From assembly GCA_016708315.1 (NCBI GenBank), contig JADJGC010000005.1, positions 1 to 64,000 on the forward strand: a stretch of 64,000 bases of DNA. Reading direction: 5' to 3'. The first letter of the stretch is position 1, and every line of letters starts with the position of its first letter. The DNA comes from a bacterium (GTDB lineage: Bacteria > Zixibacteria > MSB-5A5 > CAIYYT01). Below the pieces are notes generated by a model. It saw nothing but the letters and a program-made list of their open reading frames with translations. It did not search any database and had not been told where the DNA came from. Shown one piece after another: positions 1 to 10,219 of this stretch. Made by a program: the position numbers and the translations under genes.

Positions 1-279
1 GTCGTTGGCCGACAACGGAGAATCTGTTGTCGTAATGATAAATTATCCTCCTTCAAGATCGCAATCACGATCAGTCTATCGATCCCCCTTTGCACTCAGA
101 TGGGGACGAATCACAACAGAAAGTGGATACTTCTCCCAATACAAAGAGGCCCGTCAAGGTCTCAATGTACAGTGAGCGGTTCTGCGTCAAACAACGCTCC
201 AAATGATTCTTAATTGGCACCAATTGTCCCGCTTAGCAAAGAGCGCGTTAGGCATCATGCCTCGCGACTTATGGTCAAA

Positions 280-923
280 TTAGGATTTCGAAATGCACCG
301 CCTGAACGAAGGTATCCTTCCGGCATCCTTTCTTATCTCGTAGATGGCTCCCCAGAACGGGAAGCGACGTAGCGTGGCAAAGTTGCGGATGATGCGCGTT
401 AAGGCCGTTCGGTATGACCTATTACATATTCCCAAGTCGAATCGGATCGAGACCGTGTTCGAACACGTTCAGTCCAAAGGCGTCATCTCCATAAATGATT
501 GTGGCTGCGAATGCATCAGCCTGAGCTTCCAAGGTCTTCTTCGCGTACATCGACCAGCTTTGGGTGAATGTCTTTGAAGCATGCTCCCAGAATCTCGCGC
601 AATTCATGGGCGAGGGTAAACAGCTGGACCTCTTCAGTGTCGTCGGGGCGAACAAAGATGAAGATTTCGTCACCTTCTTTGTTGAACATGCCTTCGGGTC
701 CAGCGTCTGCAGGATAGGGCACTATTGCGGTCACTCCCATAGTTCCCAAGAGCAGCCTTTTGAAGCCCTTGAGTGTAAGATGCCCTTTGATTCCATAGAA
801 ACGTCTGCACGCCATCGCGAGATACTCTGGGTCTTTTATTCGACGCCGACCTGAAGTTCTCCAGAAGTGATCGCAGAAGTTCATCAACGATTTGTCAACA
901 GCTACTTGAACCTGCTCGAGCAT
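280..923 (-). pseudogene. ImmA/IrrE-type (DUF955) peptidase, frameshifted
   Basis: Reading 923 downwards gives an N-terminal part with LFTLAHELREIL, then after a shift near 550 the family hallmark EAQADAFAA, and after a second shift near 430 a coherent tail (SYRTALTRIIRN) that ends at a stop at 280-282. The rebuilt protein is about 215 residues, a usual length for ImmA-type zinc peptidases, which cleave the XRE repressor encoded beside them. The zinc motif reads HELRE, so the second His of HExxH is Glu; activity is uncertain. It starts 2 nt after the stop of the upstream XRE gene, which supports an antirepressor-repressor pair. Decay and sequencing indels cannot be told apart here. Confidence 0.6.
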
Positions 924-925
924 CT

Positions 926-1317
926 CTAACCCCCGCTCTTCCCCTTCCCCTTCTGCTTCAGCTCGCGATAAAGATTCGCGATTACTCTCTTTGCTTCAAG
1001 ACTTAGATGCCCCTGAATCTGTGACCAACGTTAACAGTCTGGTCCTTCATCGCTTGCTGAATAATTCTTCGACATCGAATCTGTCTTGCTCCTGCACGGT
1101 AGCGTCAAGATATCCAGCGATCTTCATCAGCTCTTCCAGATCTTCTCCGTAAGCCGCCGCAAGGCTCTTCAGTATCCGTGGATGTGGATCTTTCCGTTTT
1201 CCGCTTTCGATCAAGCAAAGATAGGCATTAGAGACGCCTGACAGCTCCTCGACCTGGCGGAGCGTCATTCCACGCTCTTCTCTCTCTTGCCTTCAAATAG
1301 GCTCCAATTTTGCTCAC
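926..1317 (-). pseudogene. XRE-family repressor (ImmR-like), frameshifted
   Basis: A GTG start at 1317 opens VSKIGAYLKAR, a shift in the GA-rich tract near 1284 leads into REERGMTLRQVEELSGVS, a classical XRE helix-turn-helix (recognition helix about SNAYLCLIESGK). Two more shifts near 1060 and 985 recover a Lys-rich tail (LSLEAKRVIANLYRELKQKG) stopping at 926-928. Rebuilt length is about 130 residues. The longest uninterrupted piece is 1047-1268. It lies directly upstream of the ImmA-type gene and divergently from another XRE gene, the usual control block of integrative elements. The roughly 130 bp between the two divergent regulators should hold both promoters. Confidence 0.65.
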
Positions 1318-1447
1318 CAACCCTCCGTTAGTGTCAAACTAAAAAGAACCTGCTAACATATGCAAGCAGTTTTTTACAATTTTGCGATTTAGTACTTGCT
1401 GTCAAGTTAGCAGATTCTTACTATTGTAAGCAAATGTTAGCGAGGCT

Positions 1448-1674
1448 ATGCAAGATATCATGAACCGTACAAAGCTCCGACTCGACACGATTGTTGATCT
1501 CTAACCAGAAAGAACCTTTCGCAGAATTGGCTGGCTAAAAGGCTGAACATATCCAGTGGCTATATGTCGCAACTACTGACCGGACAGAGAACCCCATCGC
1601 CAAGTCTGCGTGCCCGAATTCTCGAACACTTTCCCGAGACCACGTTTGACGACCTGTTCGAGATCATGAAGTGA
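1448..1674 (+). pseudogene. Small XRE-type DNA-binding protein, one frameshift
   Basis: ATG at 1448 reads MQDIMNRTKLRLDTIVDL, then stops at 1502; shifting frame at about 1500 gives LSQNWLAKRLNISSGYMSQL followed by LTGQRTPSPSLRARILEHF and a stop at 1672-1674. The second part is a clear XRE/Cro helix-turn-helix of about 60 residues. It is transcribed divergently from the larger XRE gene and could be the opposing Cro-like switch. An alternative ATG lies at 1460. Product about 75 residues once corrected. Confidence 0.55.
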
Positions 1675-1919
1675 CGATCAGTAACGAGGGCATTCAGGAG
1701 GCTTGGAATTACTCGCGAGGATCATTGCCCGTAAAGTGATAGCCCATGAGTCAACTCAATCGGCTTCCCCAATCAGTGGAAAGGGCAAGATGATTCGCCA
1801 AGAGACGACTCCGACGCCATCCAGCGAGCAGCTACCGGCTCTCCACCGAAAGAGGGTACGCCCTGAAGCGGTCAGTCAGTAATCGGATTAACAGGGTTCG
1901 CCTCATCAATTCTTACTCG

Positions 1920-2357
1920 ATGAGCGAACTTGCCAAGATCCTCCAGGTGCATGTTCGTACGATCCAAGCCTGGCACAAGGCAGGTCTCTCACCAAACAAC
2001 CCCAACGAACGTCCACTCCTTTTCAAGGGCGAAGTTGTCCGGGCATTTCTCACCAAACGCCGGGACAAGGGTCGACACGAACTTAGACCCGGGGAATTCT
2101 ACTGCACCAAATGTCACAATCCCAGAATGCCACGGCCCGGCTCTGTTACTTTCGAACTTACCAACAGGCGTATCGGCAAAGGTGCACTGCAAGTCATTAT
2201 CCGTGCATCGTGTCAGGTGTGCGGCTGTGCTGTGGATCTCTTTTCAACCGACAAGCATCTTGAGAAGCAGCAAGCAAACATGAAGTCTGTGCAGCGTCAG
2301 CGAGGATTAGAATGTGAGCAATTAGGCTTCGCATTCACTGACTTGAAAGCAGGATAA
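1920..2357 (+). CDS. Helix-turn-helix / zinc-ribbon protein ahead of integrase
   Basis: A 145-residue protein. Residues 1-50 (MSELAKILQVHVRTIQAWHK) form a MerR/excisionase-like helix-turn-helix. Residues about 60-105 carry two CxxC pairs (CTKC and CQVC) typical of a zinc ribbon. This is the only intact gene of the first 7 kb apart from short ones. Its stop is 4 nt before the integrase ATG, so the two are almost surely co-transcribed. By position it may act as a recombination directionality factor or as an accessory DNA-binding partner; that is inference. The exact family was not recognised. Confidence 0.65.
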   Translation: MSELAKILQVHVRTIQAWHKAGLSPNNPNERPLLFKGEVVRAFLTKRRDKGRHELRPGEFYCTKCHNPRMPRPGSVTFELTNRRIGKGALQVIIRASCQVCGCAVDLFSTDKHLEKQQANMKSVQRQRGLECEQLGFAFTDLKAG

Positions 2358-2361
2358 TTAG

Positions 2362-3508
2362 ATGAAGATCAATTCCGAAAATGAGAAGCTGAAGAAGAAG
2401 TATTTGGACCGTCTCAAAGATGCGGATGGCTTATCCGAGGCTTCCGTAGTCTCGATTTCAAGGGCGATCAACAAGTATGATGTTTTCTCGGAAACCGAGA
2501 ACTATCGAATGATCTCCCTGCTAAGGCTATAGCCTTCAAGCAGTGGCTCTTGGAGCAGCAAAACCGAGGAACACCAGTCTCCCTATCGACTACTTACGGC
2601 ATATTGCGGCACTTTCGAGGTTTCGTTAAGTGGTTGTCGGCAGAACCTCGATTTAAATCGCAAAGTCTCCGAGATTCGGTGTCCTACCTTAAACTCGATC
2701 AGAATCAAAATCAGGAGGCAACGGCCACCAAGCTCGTTGAAGCGCCAACTCTCGATCACGTGAAGACTCTCGTTTCTTCTATCGAACAAACTGATGAAGT
2801 TAGTAAGCGAGATTGTGCTCTAATTGCATTTCTTTTGCTCTCTGGAATGAGAGACTTGGCAGTCGCTACCTTGCCTTTGGGGTGCTTTGACCGGCAGAAT
2901 CTGGTAATCCACCAGGATCCCAAGAAAGGCGTAAAGACGAAGCGGAGAAAGACCATACATTCCAGGCTCCTGCCGTTCGATAATGAGCTTGTCCAGACGG
3001 TACTCGATTGGTACGACTTTCTCGTAAATGTGAAAGGGTTCAAGGAGACTGATCCGCTTTTCCCCCAAACAAACCTTGTGCAATCAAGCAATGGGTATTC
3101 CTTTGAAGTACAAGGGTTAAAACCGGCCTTCTGGAAGACCGCATCTCCCATTCGAGGGATACTGTTAGGCGATCCAGACAGGCCGGGCTAACTTATTTCA
3201 AGCCTCACTCATTTAGGCATGCAGCTGTCAGATTGGTTGAACGGTTCTGCGTCACCCTTGAACAATTCCGGGCAACGAGTCAGAATTTCGGTCATGAGAA
3301 CATCGGCACAACCCTACGAACTTACGGGAAGCTTGATACTCACAGAGTCATTGAAGTCGTTGGGACAATCAACTTTGACCCGACTGCTGCTGGGACTGTC
3401 GACTACGCACAACTTGACAAAGCCATTGAGCTACTGAATTCTATGAAGAATAAAGTCAGACCCGATCTGAACCGGAAAGAGATTGCAGATTTGCCAGAAA
3501 CGCCTTAA
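2362..3508 (+). pseudogene. Tyrosine recombinase / phage-type integrase, frameshifted
   Basis: From ATG 2362 the first 50 residues resemble a SAM-like core-binding start, then a shift near 2508 continues as DLPAKAIAFKQWLLEQQ. The catalytic domain follows: box I Arg in LLSGMRDLAVATLPL, then after a shift near 3165-3190 the HxxR box (HSFRHAAVRL), GHENIGTTLRTY with the late His and the nucleophile Tyr. Rebuilt length is about 380 residues, normal for the family. All catalytic landmarks are present, so only the two shifts argue against function. It catalyses strand exchange between attachment sites; no flanking att repeats were identified by eye. Confidence 0.7.
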
Positions 3509-3570
3509 TATCATGTGCAAATTCACGGATAGGAAGAGGCTGGCAAATTCCCCATTTGCTGGAGCGGAGC

Positions 3571-5194
3571 ATGGCAGAGCTAAGATTCAAAGGCAAGACG
3601 TTCGTTCAGAATCACCATCTAATGGTGCCTTATCATGAGTTAATCCCGGTCAAGAACAAGAGCCTTACCGACAAGGTGAACCTCCAGGACAATCTTATAG
3701 TCCACGGCGACAATCTCAAGGCGCTCAAGGCGCTTTTGCCAATGTATGCAGGAAAGGTGAAGTGCATCTACATAGACCCGCCGTACAATACAGGCAACGA
3801 AAACTGGGTATACAACGACAACGTCAATTCGCCGATGATGCAAGATTGGCTCGGTAAGGTTGTAGATCGTGAGGATCTGACTCGCCATGACAAGTGGCTC
3901 TGCATGATGACGCCCAGGCTAAAGATCCTGCGTGAGCTACTGACTGATGATGGTGCCCTGTTCGCAACAATTGACAATAACGAAATTCAACACTTGCTCA
4001 TGATCCTTAATGAAATATTCGGTGAGGATAATTTCGTTGATTGCTTGGTGTGGCAGAAGAAAGTCTCACCGTCTAATGATGCAAAGTGGTTTAGCAGCGA
4101 CCACGATTACATCGTGGTTTTGCGAAGAACAAACAACCGTGGAGACCGTTGGACTTCAACGGTCTCAAAAGCAAACTTTCATACTATGGGAATCCGGACA
4201 ATGACCCACGGGGCCATGGAACTCATCGACATATACCTGCAATAAGTCAAAGTCGGAACGGCCTAATCTCTATTATCCGATCACGAATCCAATAATCGGC
4301 AAAAAGTCATTTCCCAAAGAGACAGCAGTCTGGGCTTATTCCCAGGACGCCTACAAAGTTCATGTACAAGAAGATCGACTATATTGGGGAGCGTCTGGCA
4401 CTTCAAAGACGCCGCGACTAAAGACGTTTCTTTCTGATGTCGAGGATGTAGTTCCAAGGTCGGTGTGGCAATATGATCAAGTCGGTCACACGCAGGAGGC
4501 AATGAGGGAGTTCTTAGAGATTTTTGAAGAGGGTGGATTTAGTACACCCAAAACCCAGCCGACTCATCAGGCGAATTCTCCAGATATCGACAACTCCTAA
4601 CTCAAACGATATAGTCTTGGACTCCTTTGCCGGGTCTGGGTCCAACTGCGCATGCACTTCTTGCGCAAAATAACGAAGACGGTGGCAATCGCCGATTTAT
4701 TTTGATAGAATGCGAAGATTACGCCGACTCTCTTACTGCCGAGCGTGTACGCCGGTAATCAAAGGGGTGCCAAAGGCTAAGGACGAATCTCTCAAAAGGG
4801 TCTTGGCGGGTCCTTTAGCTATTTAGAACTCGGAAAGCCAATCGAATTGCGGGGAATTCTCGACGGCAGCGCCCTGCCTTCCTATAAGGAACTCGCCAGA
4901 TACGTCTTCTACACTGCGACCGGCGAGGAGTTTGACGAAAAGGCAGTTAAGGCGGAGAAGCACTTCATCGGCGAAAGCGCAAACTACCAAGTCTTCTTGT
5001 ATTATGAGTCTGATATCAAGAAATTGAAAAACCTCGCCTTCACCCTCGACATGGCGAAGGCGCTACCCACGCTTAAGAAAAGGAAACGTCGACTGGTGTT
5101 CGCCCCGACCAAATATCTGGACCAAGAGATGCTGGATCAATTCAGCATCGACTTTGCGCAATTGCCTTACGAGATTTACGAACTGACCCGGTGA
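3571..5194 (+). pseudogene. mod: Type III DNA methyltransferase (Mod), multiply frameshifted
   Basis: Start ATG 3571 has GGAG 9 nt upstream. The first 190 residues are intact and include LIVHGDNLKALKALLP and the catalytic IDPPYNTG motif of beta-class adenine-N6 methyltransferases. Frames change near 4150, 4235, 4590, 4645, 4755 and 4790, but each piece is good Mod sequence (for example WAYSQDAYKVH, the AdoMet motif DSFAGSG at about 4622, and RRFILIECEDYAD). The C-terminal 115 residues (4847-5194) are intact. Mod would recognise an asymmetric site and serve as specificity subunit for Res, encoded 3 nt later. With at least four shifts it is either a true pseudogene or badly sequenced. Confidence 0.75.
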
Positions 5195-5197
5195 GCC

Positions 5198-7391
5198 ATG
5201 CAACCCCGTGAGTACCAGCAGAGAGCCCTAACCGAAATTCGGACATATCTTGGACTCCTGGCCGACTGGCGCAAAAAGGCTGAAGCCAATCCCGATCTCG
5301 AAATCGATTTCCCGGCGAAAGCCTGGGAAAAGGTTGGCAACGGACGTCTTTACATTCGCCGAAAAACGGAATCGGCGAACCACTACCAACATTTTGCATG
5401 AAGATCCCCACCGGTGGTGGCAAGACTTTTCTCGCAGTCAAGACTATCGACCTGGTGAACATGGTTTATCGTCGTCGCAGAACTGGCTTGGTCCTGTGGA
5501 TTGTTCCCTCAACGCAAATCTATCGCCAGACGATCAAGCAACTTCAGGATAAGGATCACCCTTATCGTCAACACTTGGACATCGCGAGTGGTGGCCATAC
5601 AGTTATCAAGGAAAAGACCGACCGATTTCTGCCCGAAGACATAGCCCAAAATCTCGTTGTGCTGATGCTGATGCTGCCTTCTGCGAACCGCAAGACCAAG
5701 GAAACACTGCGGCTTTTCAAGGACAGCGGCGGATTCCAGGGGTTCTTCCCCGATGAGGACAATCTCAAGGCTCACGAAGCGCTGCTCAAGCAATACCCAA
5801 ACCTCGACACTTACGAAAAAGTGAGCGGATTCTGGGGGCGACAAGTCAAGACTTCGCTTGGAAATACACTTCGACTGTTGTCACCTTTGATCATTCTCGA
5901 CGAGGGCACAAGGCGTATAGTGAGGGGCACAGGAAACTCTGCGAGGATTTAACCCTTGCCTGATTGTAGAGCTATCGGCCACGCCAAGTCAAAGCAATAT
6001 ACTTATCGATATTGCCGGACGCGAACTGCACCACGAAGAGATGATCAAACTTGACTTGCATGTGACCAACAAGCAAAGCCCTGATTGGAAAGACACATTG
6101 CTTGCAGGTGTGAACCAGCGCAATGTTCTCGAGGAGAAGCTAAGGAATACGAGGCAAATTCCGGTATCAACATCAGGCCGATCTGCTTGATCCAAGTTGA
6201 GCGGACCGGCAAAGATCAAGAAGGCGGCAAGTGGATTCACTCCGAGCAGGTTCGAGAACACCTGACAAAAGTCGTCGGAATTCAACCGGACGAGATTGCA
6301 GTCAAGACAAGCGAGAAAGACGAACTGAAAGAAGTCGACGACATCGGTGGATTGCTGACTCGCGACTGCAAAATTCGGTATATCATCACCAAACAAGCCC
6401 TTCAAGAAGGCTGGGATTGCTCTTTCGCCTATGTCTTAGTAATTCTGACCAACCCCTCTTCGAAGAACTCTCTTACGCAGCTGGTGGGCAGGATATTGAG
6501 ACAACCGTTTGCTCGCAAAACACACGTTCGCGAACTCGACGAGAGCTACGTCTTCTGCTTCCAGCAGAAAGGGAAGATGCTGTTAGACAGTATCAAACAG
6601 GGATTTGAGCATGAAGGGCTGGGAGACTTGCGTGGCCATGTCGTCACCGATTCCGGGACCGACGGAGTCGACTCTTCCGGTGCCACTCTGTACGGAATTC
6701 GTGAGAGGTTCCGAAAGGCTGCCGGTCACACGATCCTGCCGGTCTTCGTAGTCAAGAATGGTAAAGGCTGGCGACCGGTCAACTATGAGATGGATATCGT
6801 TTCACGGATTTCCTGGGACCAAGTCGACCTGAAGCCCGTAATGGAATTGTCGCTCTCACCTATCGAGGAAAAGGACTATGAGAGTATTGTAACCCTGATA
6901 GACGATAAGCATCGTGTAATTGATACCAAAGGGCACCGAAAGCTCAAGGAGGGCGGGATCAGAGTTGATCCAGTCTTTATGACTCGGCAGCTTCATGACC
7001 TCGTGCCCAACCCTTGGCAGGCTCACGAATTCGCAGTAAATATCCTGACACACTTTCGAAAATCGGCAAGTAAGGGCGAATACATTGAGGCTCTGATAGC
7101 CAACAACTTCGTTTTTGATTGAACAACTTCGTCAGCGATTAGAATCCGAGAGAGAACGGCTTTCAGAGGAAGTATTTTTGATCGCGTTTACGTGGTCGAA
7201 ACAAAGGGCTTCACCTTGCCGGTAATCTCAAGACCGACTACATTCGAAAGATCTTCGATATCTGCACCAAACAGGCCAAGTCCAAGTCCTGGACAGAGCT
7301 TGGTCTTGAAATGAAGGACAAGGACTTGCGCTTCGAAGTTCTTTCAGAAGATGAGTGGGAGGCGAAGCTGAATGAGATTTTGTCGATTTAG
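5198..7391 (+). pseudogene. res: Type III restriction enzyme (Res), frameshifted and internally deleted
   Basis: N-terminus MQPREYQQRALTEIRTYL, then a shift before 5398 into IPTGGGKTFLAVKT (Walker A). The DEAD-like box reads LIILDEG before another shift near 5905; SATPSQS (motif III) lies near 5975; the long piece 6085-7122 holds the second helicase lobe (QALQEGWDCSFAY ... QLVGRILRQP). The C-terminus (FDRVYVVETKGFHLAGN ... EWEAKLNEIL) is the end of the endonuclease domain. Between SEEVF and FDRVYV, near 7172, well over 100 residues expected in Res proteins are missing, including the PD half of PD-ExK; only the ExK-like ETK remains. Overall about 730 codons versus the usual 850-1000. Confidence 0.75.
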
Positions 7392-7552
7392 TGGGGACTG
7401 CAGATTGAGTTTTGTAACTGTGTCAGTTGATCAGTTTGACCAAGGGTGACCAATTCTGGAATGTAACAAGTCAGAAGTGCGCAGCGTCAATCATTAGGAG
7501 AGGCGGGGCCAAATTCCTATGACCCCGCTCCCCGATCAATCACTAAGTCAAT

Positions 7553-7681
7553 TTAGTGCAAGATCTCTATCAACTTGTCAATAAGACCTTCGTGAATAAG
7601 CGCCACCAAAATCGCGGTGACCGCCGGGATAATCACGCAGAGCAAACGACGACTTACTCTTGGGCTTGAGTTATTCTTCAT
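7553..7681 (-). CDS. 42-residue single-span membrane protein
   Basis: ATG at 7681 is preceded by a good TGGAGG Shine-Dalgarno 6 nt upstream, and the frame runs 42 codons to TAA at 7553-7555. The product has a basic N-terminus (KNNSSPRVSRR), one hydrophobic helix (LLCVIIPAVTAILVALI) and an amphipathic acidic tail (DKLIEILH). The layout resembles small membrane toxins or leader-like peptides, but no family was recognised. It is the only credible gene between the end of res and the duplicated res tail. Confidence 0.5.
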   Translation of the reverse strand: MKNNSSPRVSRRLLCVIIPAVTAILVALIHEGLIDKLIEILH

Positions 7682-7739
7682 GGTTGGCCTCCACTAAAGA
7701 ACCAAATCACCATCTACAAGAGCGACTGTTTCGATTCGA

Positions 7740-7815
7740 AACCAGCTAAACTGGTTGAACCGTAAGGTATTGCTGAGAGAGCAACGGTATCGACTGATAA
7801 CCAGTCAAGCTGGTT
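7740..7815. repeat. Two copies of AACCAG-N5-CTGGTT palindrome
   Basis: Copies at 7740-7756 and 7799-7815 lie 59 bp apart, and each is followed by a similar stretch (AACCGTAAGGT / AATCGTAAGGT), so the true direct repeat is about 35 bp. They sit 58-134 bp upstream of the 42-residue membrane protein gene on the minus strand. Dyad operators of a dimeric regulator, such as an XRE protein, are the simplest reading. Confidence 0.5.
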
Positions 7816-7922
7816 CAATCGTAAGGTGCTCCTGAATTGACGGGCACATTGTGACAGGTCAATCGATTCCCGAGTCTGGTGGAGGTCCGAAAATCAGCCC
7901 CCGCCGGGCTCTCGAACCAATT

Positions 7923-7956
7923 GGGCTGTGGACAAAGCACTACCCGCCCACAGCCC
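7923..7956. other. Hairpin, possible transcription end
   Basis: GGGCTGTGG at 7923-7931 pairs with CCCACAGCCC at 7947-7956 around a 15-nt loop. There is no T-tract, so an intrinsic terminator is only possible. The surrounding 7682-8339 stretch otherwise holds the AACCAG palindromes and no convincing gene. Confidence 0.35.
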
Positions 7957-8339
7957 TTAATTAAAACAGAACTTGTCTGTTACACTCTTAGGGATGCAGT
8001 TAGCGAAGAGAGTGCAACATTTGCTTAAGGCAATACATAGGCAGTAACTCTCTTTCTCCTTCCGAAGTCGGCGTGACTGAGAAGCAAAAAAATGCTTCAT
8101 TAGTTTTATTGCTTTTGGATGGTGATTTTGGTGCCCTAAACTGCTTAGAGTCAGGACATTTACTTATGGAGGCCATGATAAGAATACATCATACATCTAA
8201 CTTTGTCAAGAAGATTTTACGGACTCTGAGAATGGAAGTGAAGGATTGCTACTTTGGTTCTTCAAAATTGGTGTCGCCTAAGTCCCGCCACTGTCAATCC
8301 CTTCGAAATCGGATGCTGCGGTTCTTTGATAAAGCCGAA

Positions 8340-8483
8340 GATCTTCGCTATCTGCACCAAACAAGCCAAGTCCAAGACCTGGACAGAGCTTGGTCTTGAA
8401 ATGAATGACAAAGACTTGCGCTTCGAAGTTCTTTCAGAAGTTGAGTGGGAAGCGAAGTTGAATGAAATCCTCAAAGGTCAATG
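8340..8483 (+). pseudogene. Second copy of res 3' end (remnant)
   Basis: About 130 bp here match 7250-7380 at roughly 92% by eye, in the same frame, encoding ICTKQAKSKTWTELGLEM and EWEAKLNEILKGQ. Upstream similarity stops abruptly at 8340, so this is a 5'-truncated remnant. Some differences are synonymous (GAG/GAA, AAG/AAA), as expected for a diverged homologous gene and not a recent copy. The 358 bp from 8484 to 8841 hold no gene that I can support. Confidence 0.7.
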
Positions 8484-8841
8484 AGGTAGCAGAAAAGGAT
8501 TGGCTCCAACAACTGTCCATGTACGTCTCAAGAACACCTACCCTTTGAGGGCTCTTTTTGCCCACATCGCTTTCAAAACATCCTGCGATTATTCCAAGAT
8601 GAAGTACGGCACCAAACTCTGGAACCATTCAATTTCGTACTCATCTCCAAGGCTACCTTGAGCCTAAGAGTCGAATGTGATTCCGTTCCAGAATGCCGAG
8701 TTTACAAGGGTCTCAGCGGCAACGCACCAATTCAATCCTTGGTGCCGGTCCCACGAATGTTCTTTCGCAGTTAGACCTTGTGGTTTGCACCGAGACTCAC
8801 CTCGTGGTGAATCCCGGTATGCTTCTGCCGATCGACTGCTG

Positions 8842-10075
8842 CTATCGATGTTCGCGACGCAAATCCGCAGCCATCTCTCTGATTTCAGATAGATCTCGAA
8901 CCATTTCACTCCAGCCGTACCAGAGCGCATAGTCAGGGTTGGCGTGAAGGTGCCTTGGAAGGCACGCATGCGATGCTCCAAGTGCATTTGAAAAAGCTGC
9001 TGTTCGATTACGGTCGGTGCATCATGGAAGGTCAGCAGATCAGGAAATGCTGTTGCGTATCCTTCCGGCTTAGCCAAAATACCATCTTGATATAGACTCG
9101 CTATGATTCGGATAGCCTCTGCCAGCAGGTGATCCGCTTCCCGAATCATGTCGTCACCCTTGGCAAGCTCTGCTTTCGCGAAGTTCTCTGAGTGGCAATC
9201 ACCACAGATACTCACCATCTTATTGCGCTCGATATCAAACGATTCCTGAGTGAGTCGAGCAACATCTGCCGCCTTGACAACATCCAATCGGCCCGTAGGA
9301 TTGCCTGTCGGATCGAGGACACCAAGAGCCTGGAGGATGGTCACCTGATCCGCTTTCCAAACCGAGTCCTCAGCAAGTGGGAGTCTCACAGCCAGAAAAC
9401 CCCACGCGGTCCTGACTTCGTGATTCCCATCGGCCATGTGGCAAGTTTGACACGTGGGTGCAGCAATCGTCTCTGACAAAGTGCCGTTTTGCTTGAGCAG
9501 ATAACGGACACCATGCTTTGATGCTGAGTACATTTCCCACTGGGGATGGTCGAAGCCCATGTGACAGGTTTGACATGCCTGTGGCTGTTGGGCTTCAACC
9601 TTTGAAAAGTATGGCGCGTGTGACAGGCATCACATGAGGCATGGCCAAATTTGGAGCCTTCTGCTTTGAGCCTCTTGACTTCTGCTTCACCTTTATCTCC
9701 GAGCTTGTGACAACCACCACACCCCTTCATTCCCTCGGTAAGTGCCATCGGTAATGCATGTGTGGTGGGCATCGCGGTCATCGAGGCCCAAGCGAGTGCG
9801 TGCTTGCCCTTGCCAAACTGTGTAGCTTGATCCCCGTGGCATTGAGCGCAAGTCGCAAGCGTCGGTGTTTCCGCCATGGCAGCGTCCAGTTCATTCTGGT
9901 GTGCCGAGCCATGACAGCTTTCGCAAGTAACGTCGTTCAGGGAGTGCTTACTAAGCCTCCAATCAGTAACCACGCCTGGTGTCGTAGTCTCGTGACATTC
10001 CAGACAAGTCTTGCCGAAGCCGTTCTGTGTTGCGACGAGCATCAAGATGATCAAAGCAAAAGTACGAACTAACAT
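8842..10075 (-). CDS. Octaheme cytochrome c, hydroxylamine oxidoreductase family
   Basis: Start ATG 10075 gives a signal peptide (MLVRTFALIILMLVATQNGFG), so the protein is periplasmic. Eight CxxCH motifs follow: CLECH, CESCH, CAQCH, CGGCH, CDACH, CQTCH, CQTCH and CGDCH. HPQWEMYSASKHG and the helical C-terminal part (LEHRMRAFQGTFHANPDYAL) are typical of HAO-type octaheme cytochromes. Two frameshifts are needed, near 9600 and 8950; the corrected frame ends at 8842-8844. Length is about 410 residues. Family members oxidise hydroxylamine or reduce nitrite/hydroxylamine; whether the cross-linking Tyr of true HAO is present could not be judged. It closes the nos gene run and may supply or remove reactive nitrogen intermediates. 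Confidence 0.75.
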
Positions 10076-10219
10076 GTAAATCCTTTCAGTTAAGGTGTTT
10101 GGCCTAATATCGCTACTTTCATCTTCGATAGGCAACAACAAATCCAACAGTTGCCTGTTGAATCAACTTCTCAGATTGGATGTAACTGAACATGATGGAA
10201 ATCGTCTGCTGATTAAATC

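Noticed and set aside
1790..1882. 30-codon open frame before the HTH/zinc-ribbon gene
   Set aside because: No family resemblance, and composition (many Pro, Arg, Ser) does not look like a protein; the weak purine stretch before it is not convincing.
8073..8399. 108-codon plus-strand frame
   Set aside because: Runs into the res remnant in the wrong frame, and no domain or ribosome site was seen.
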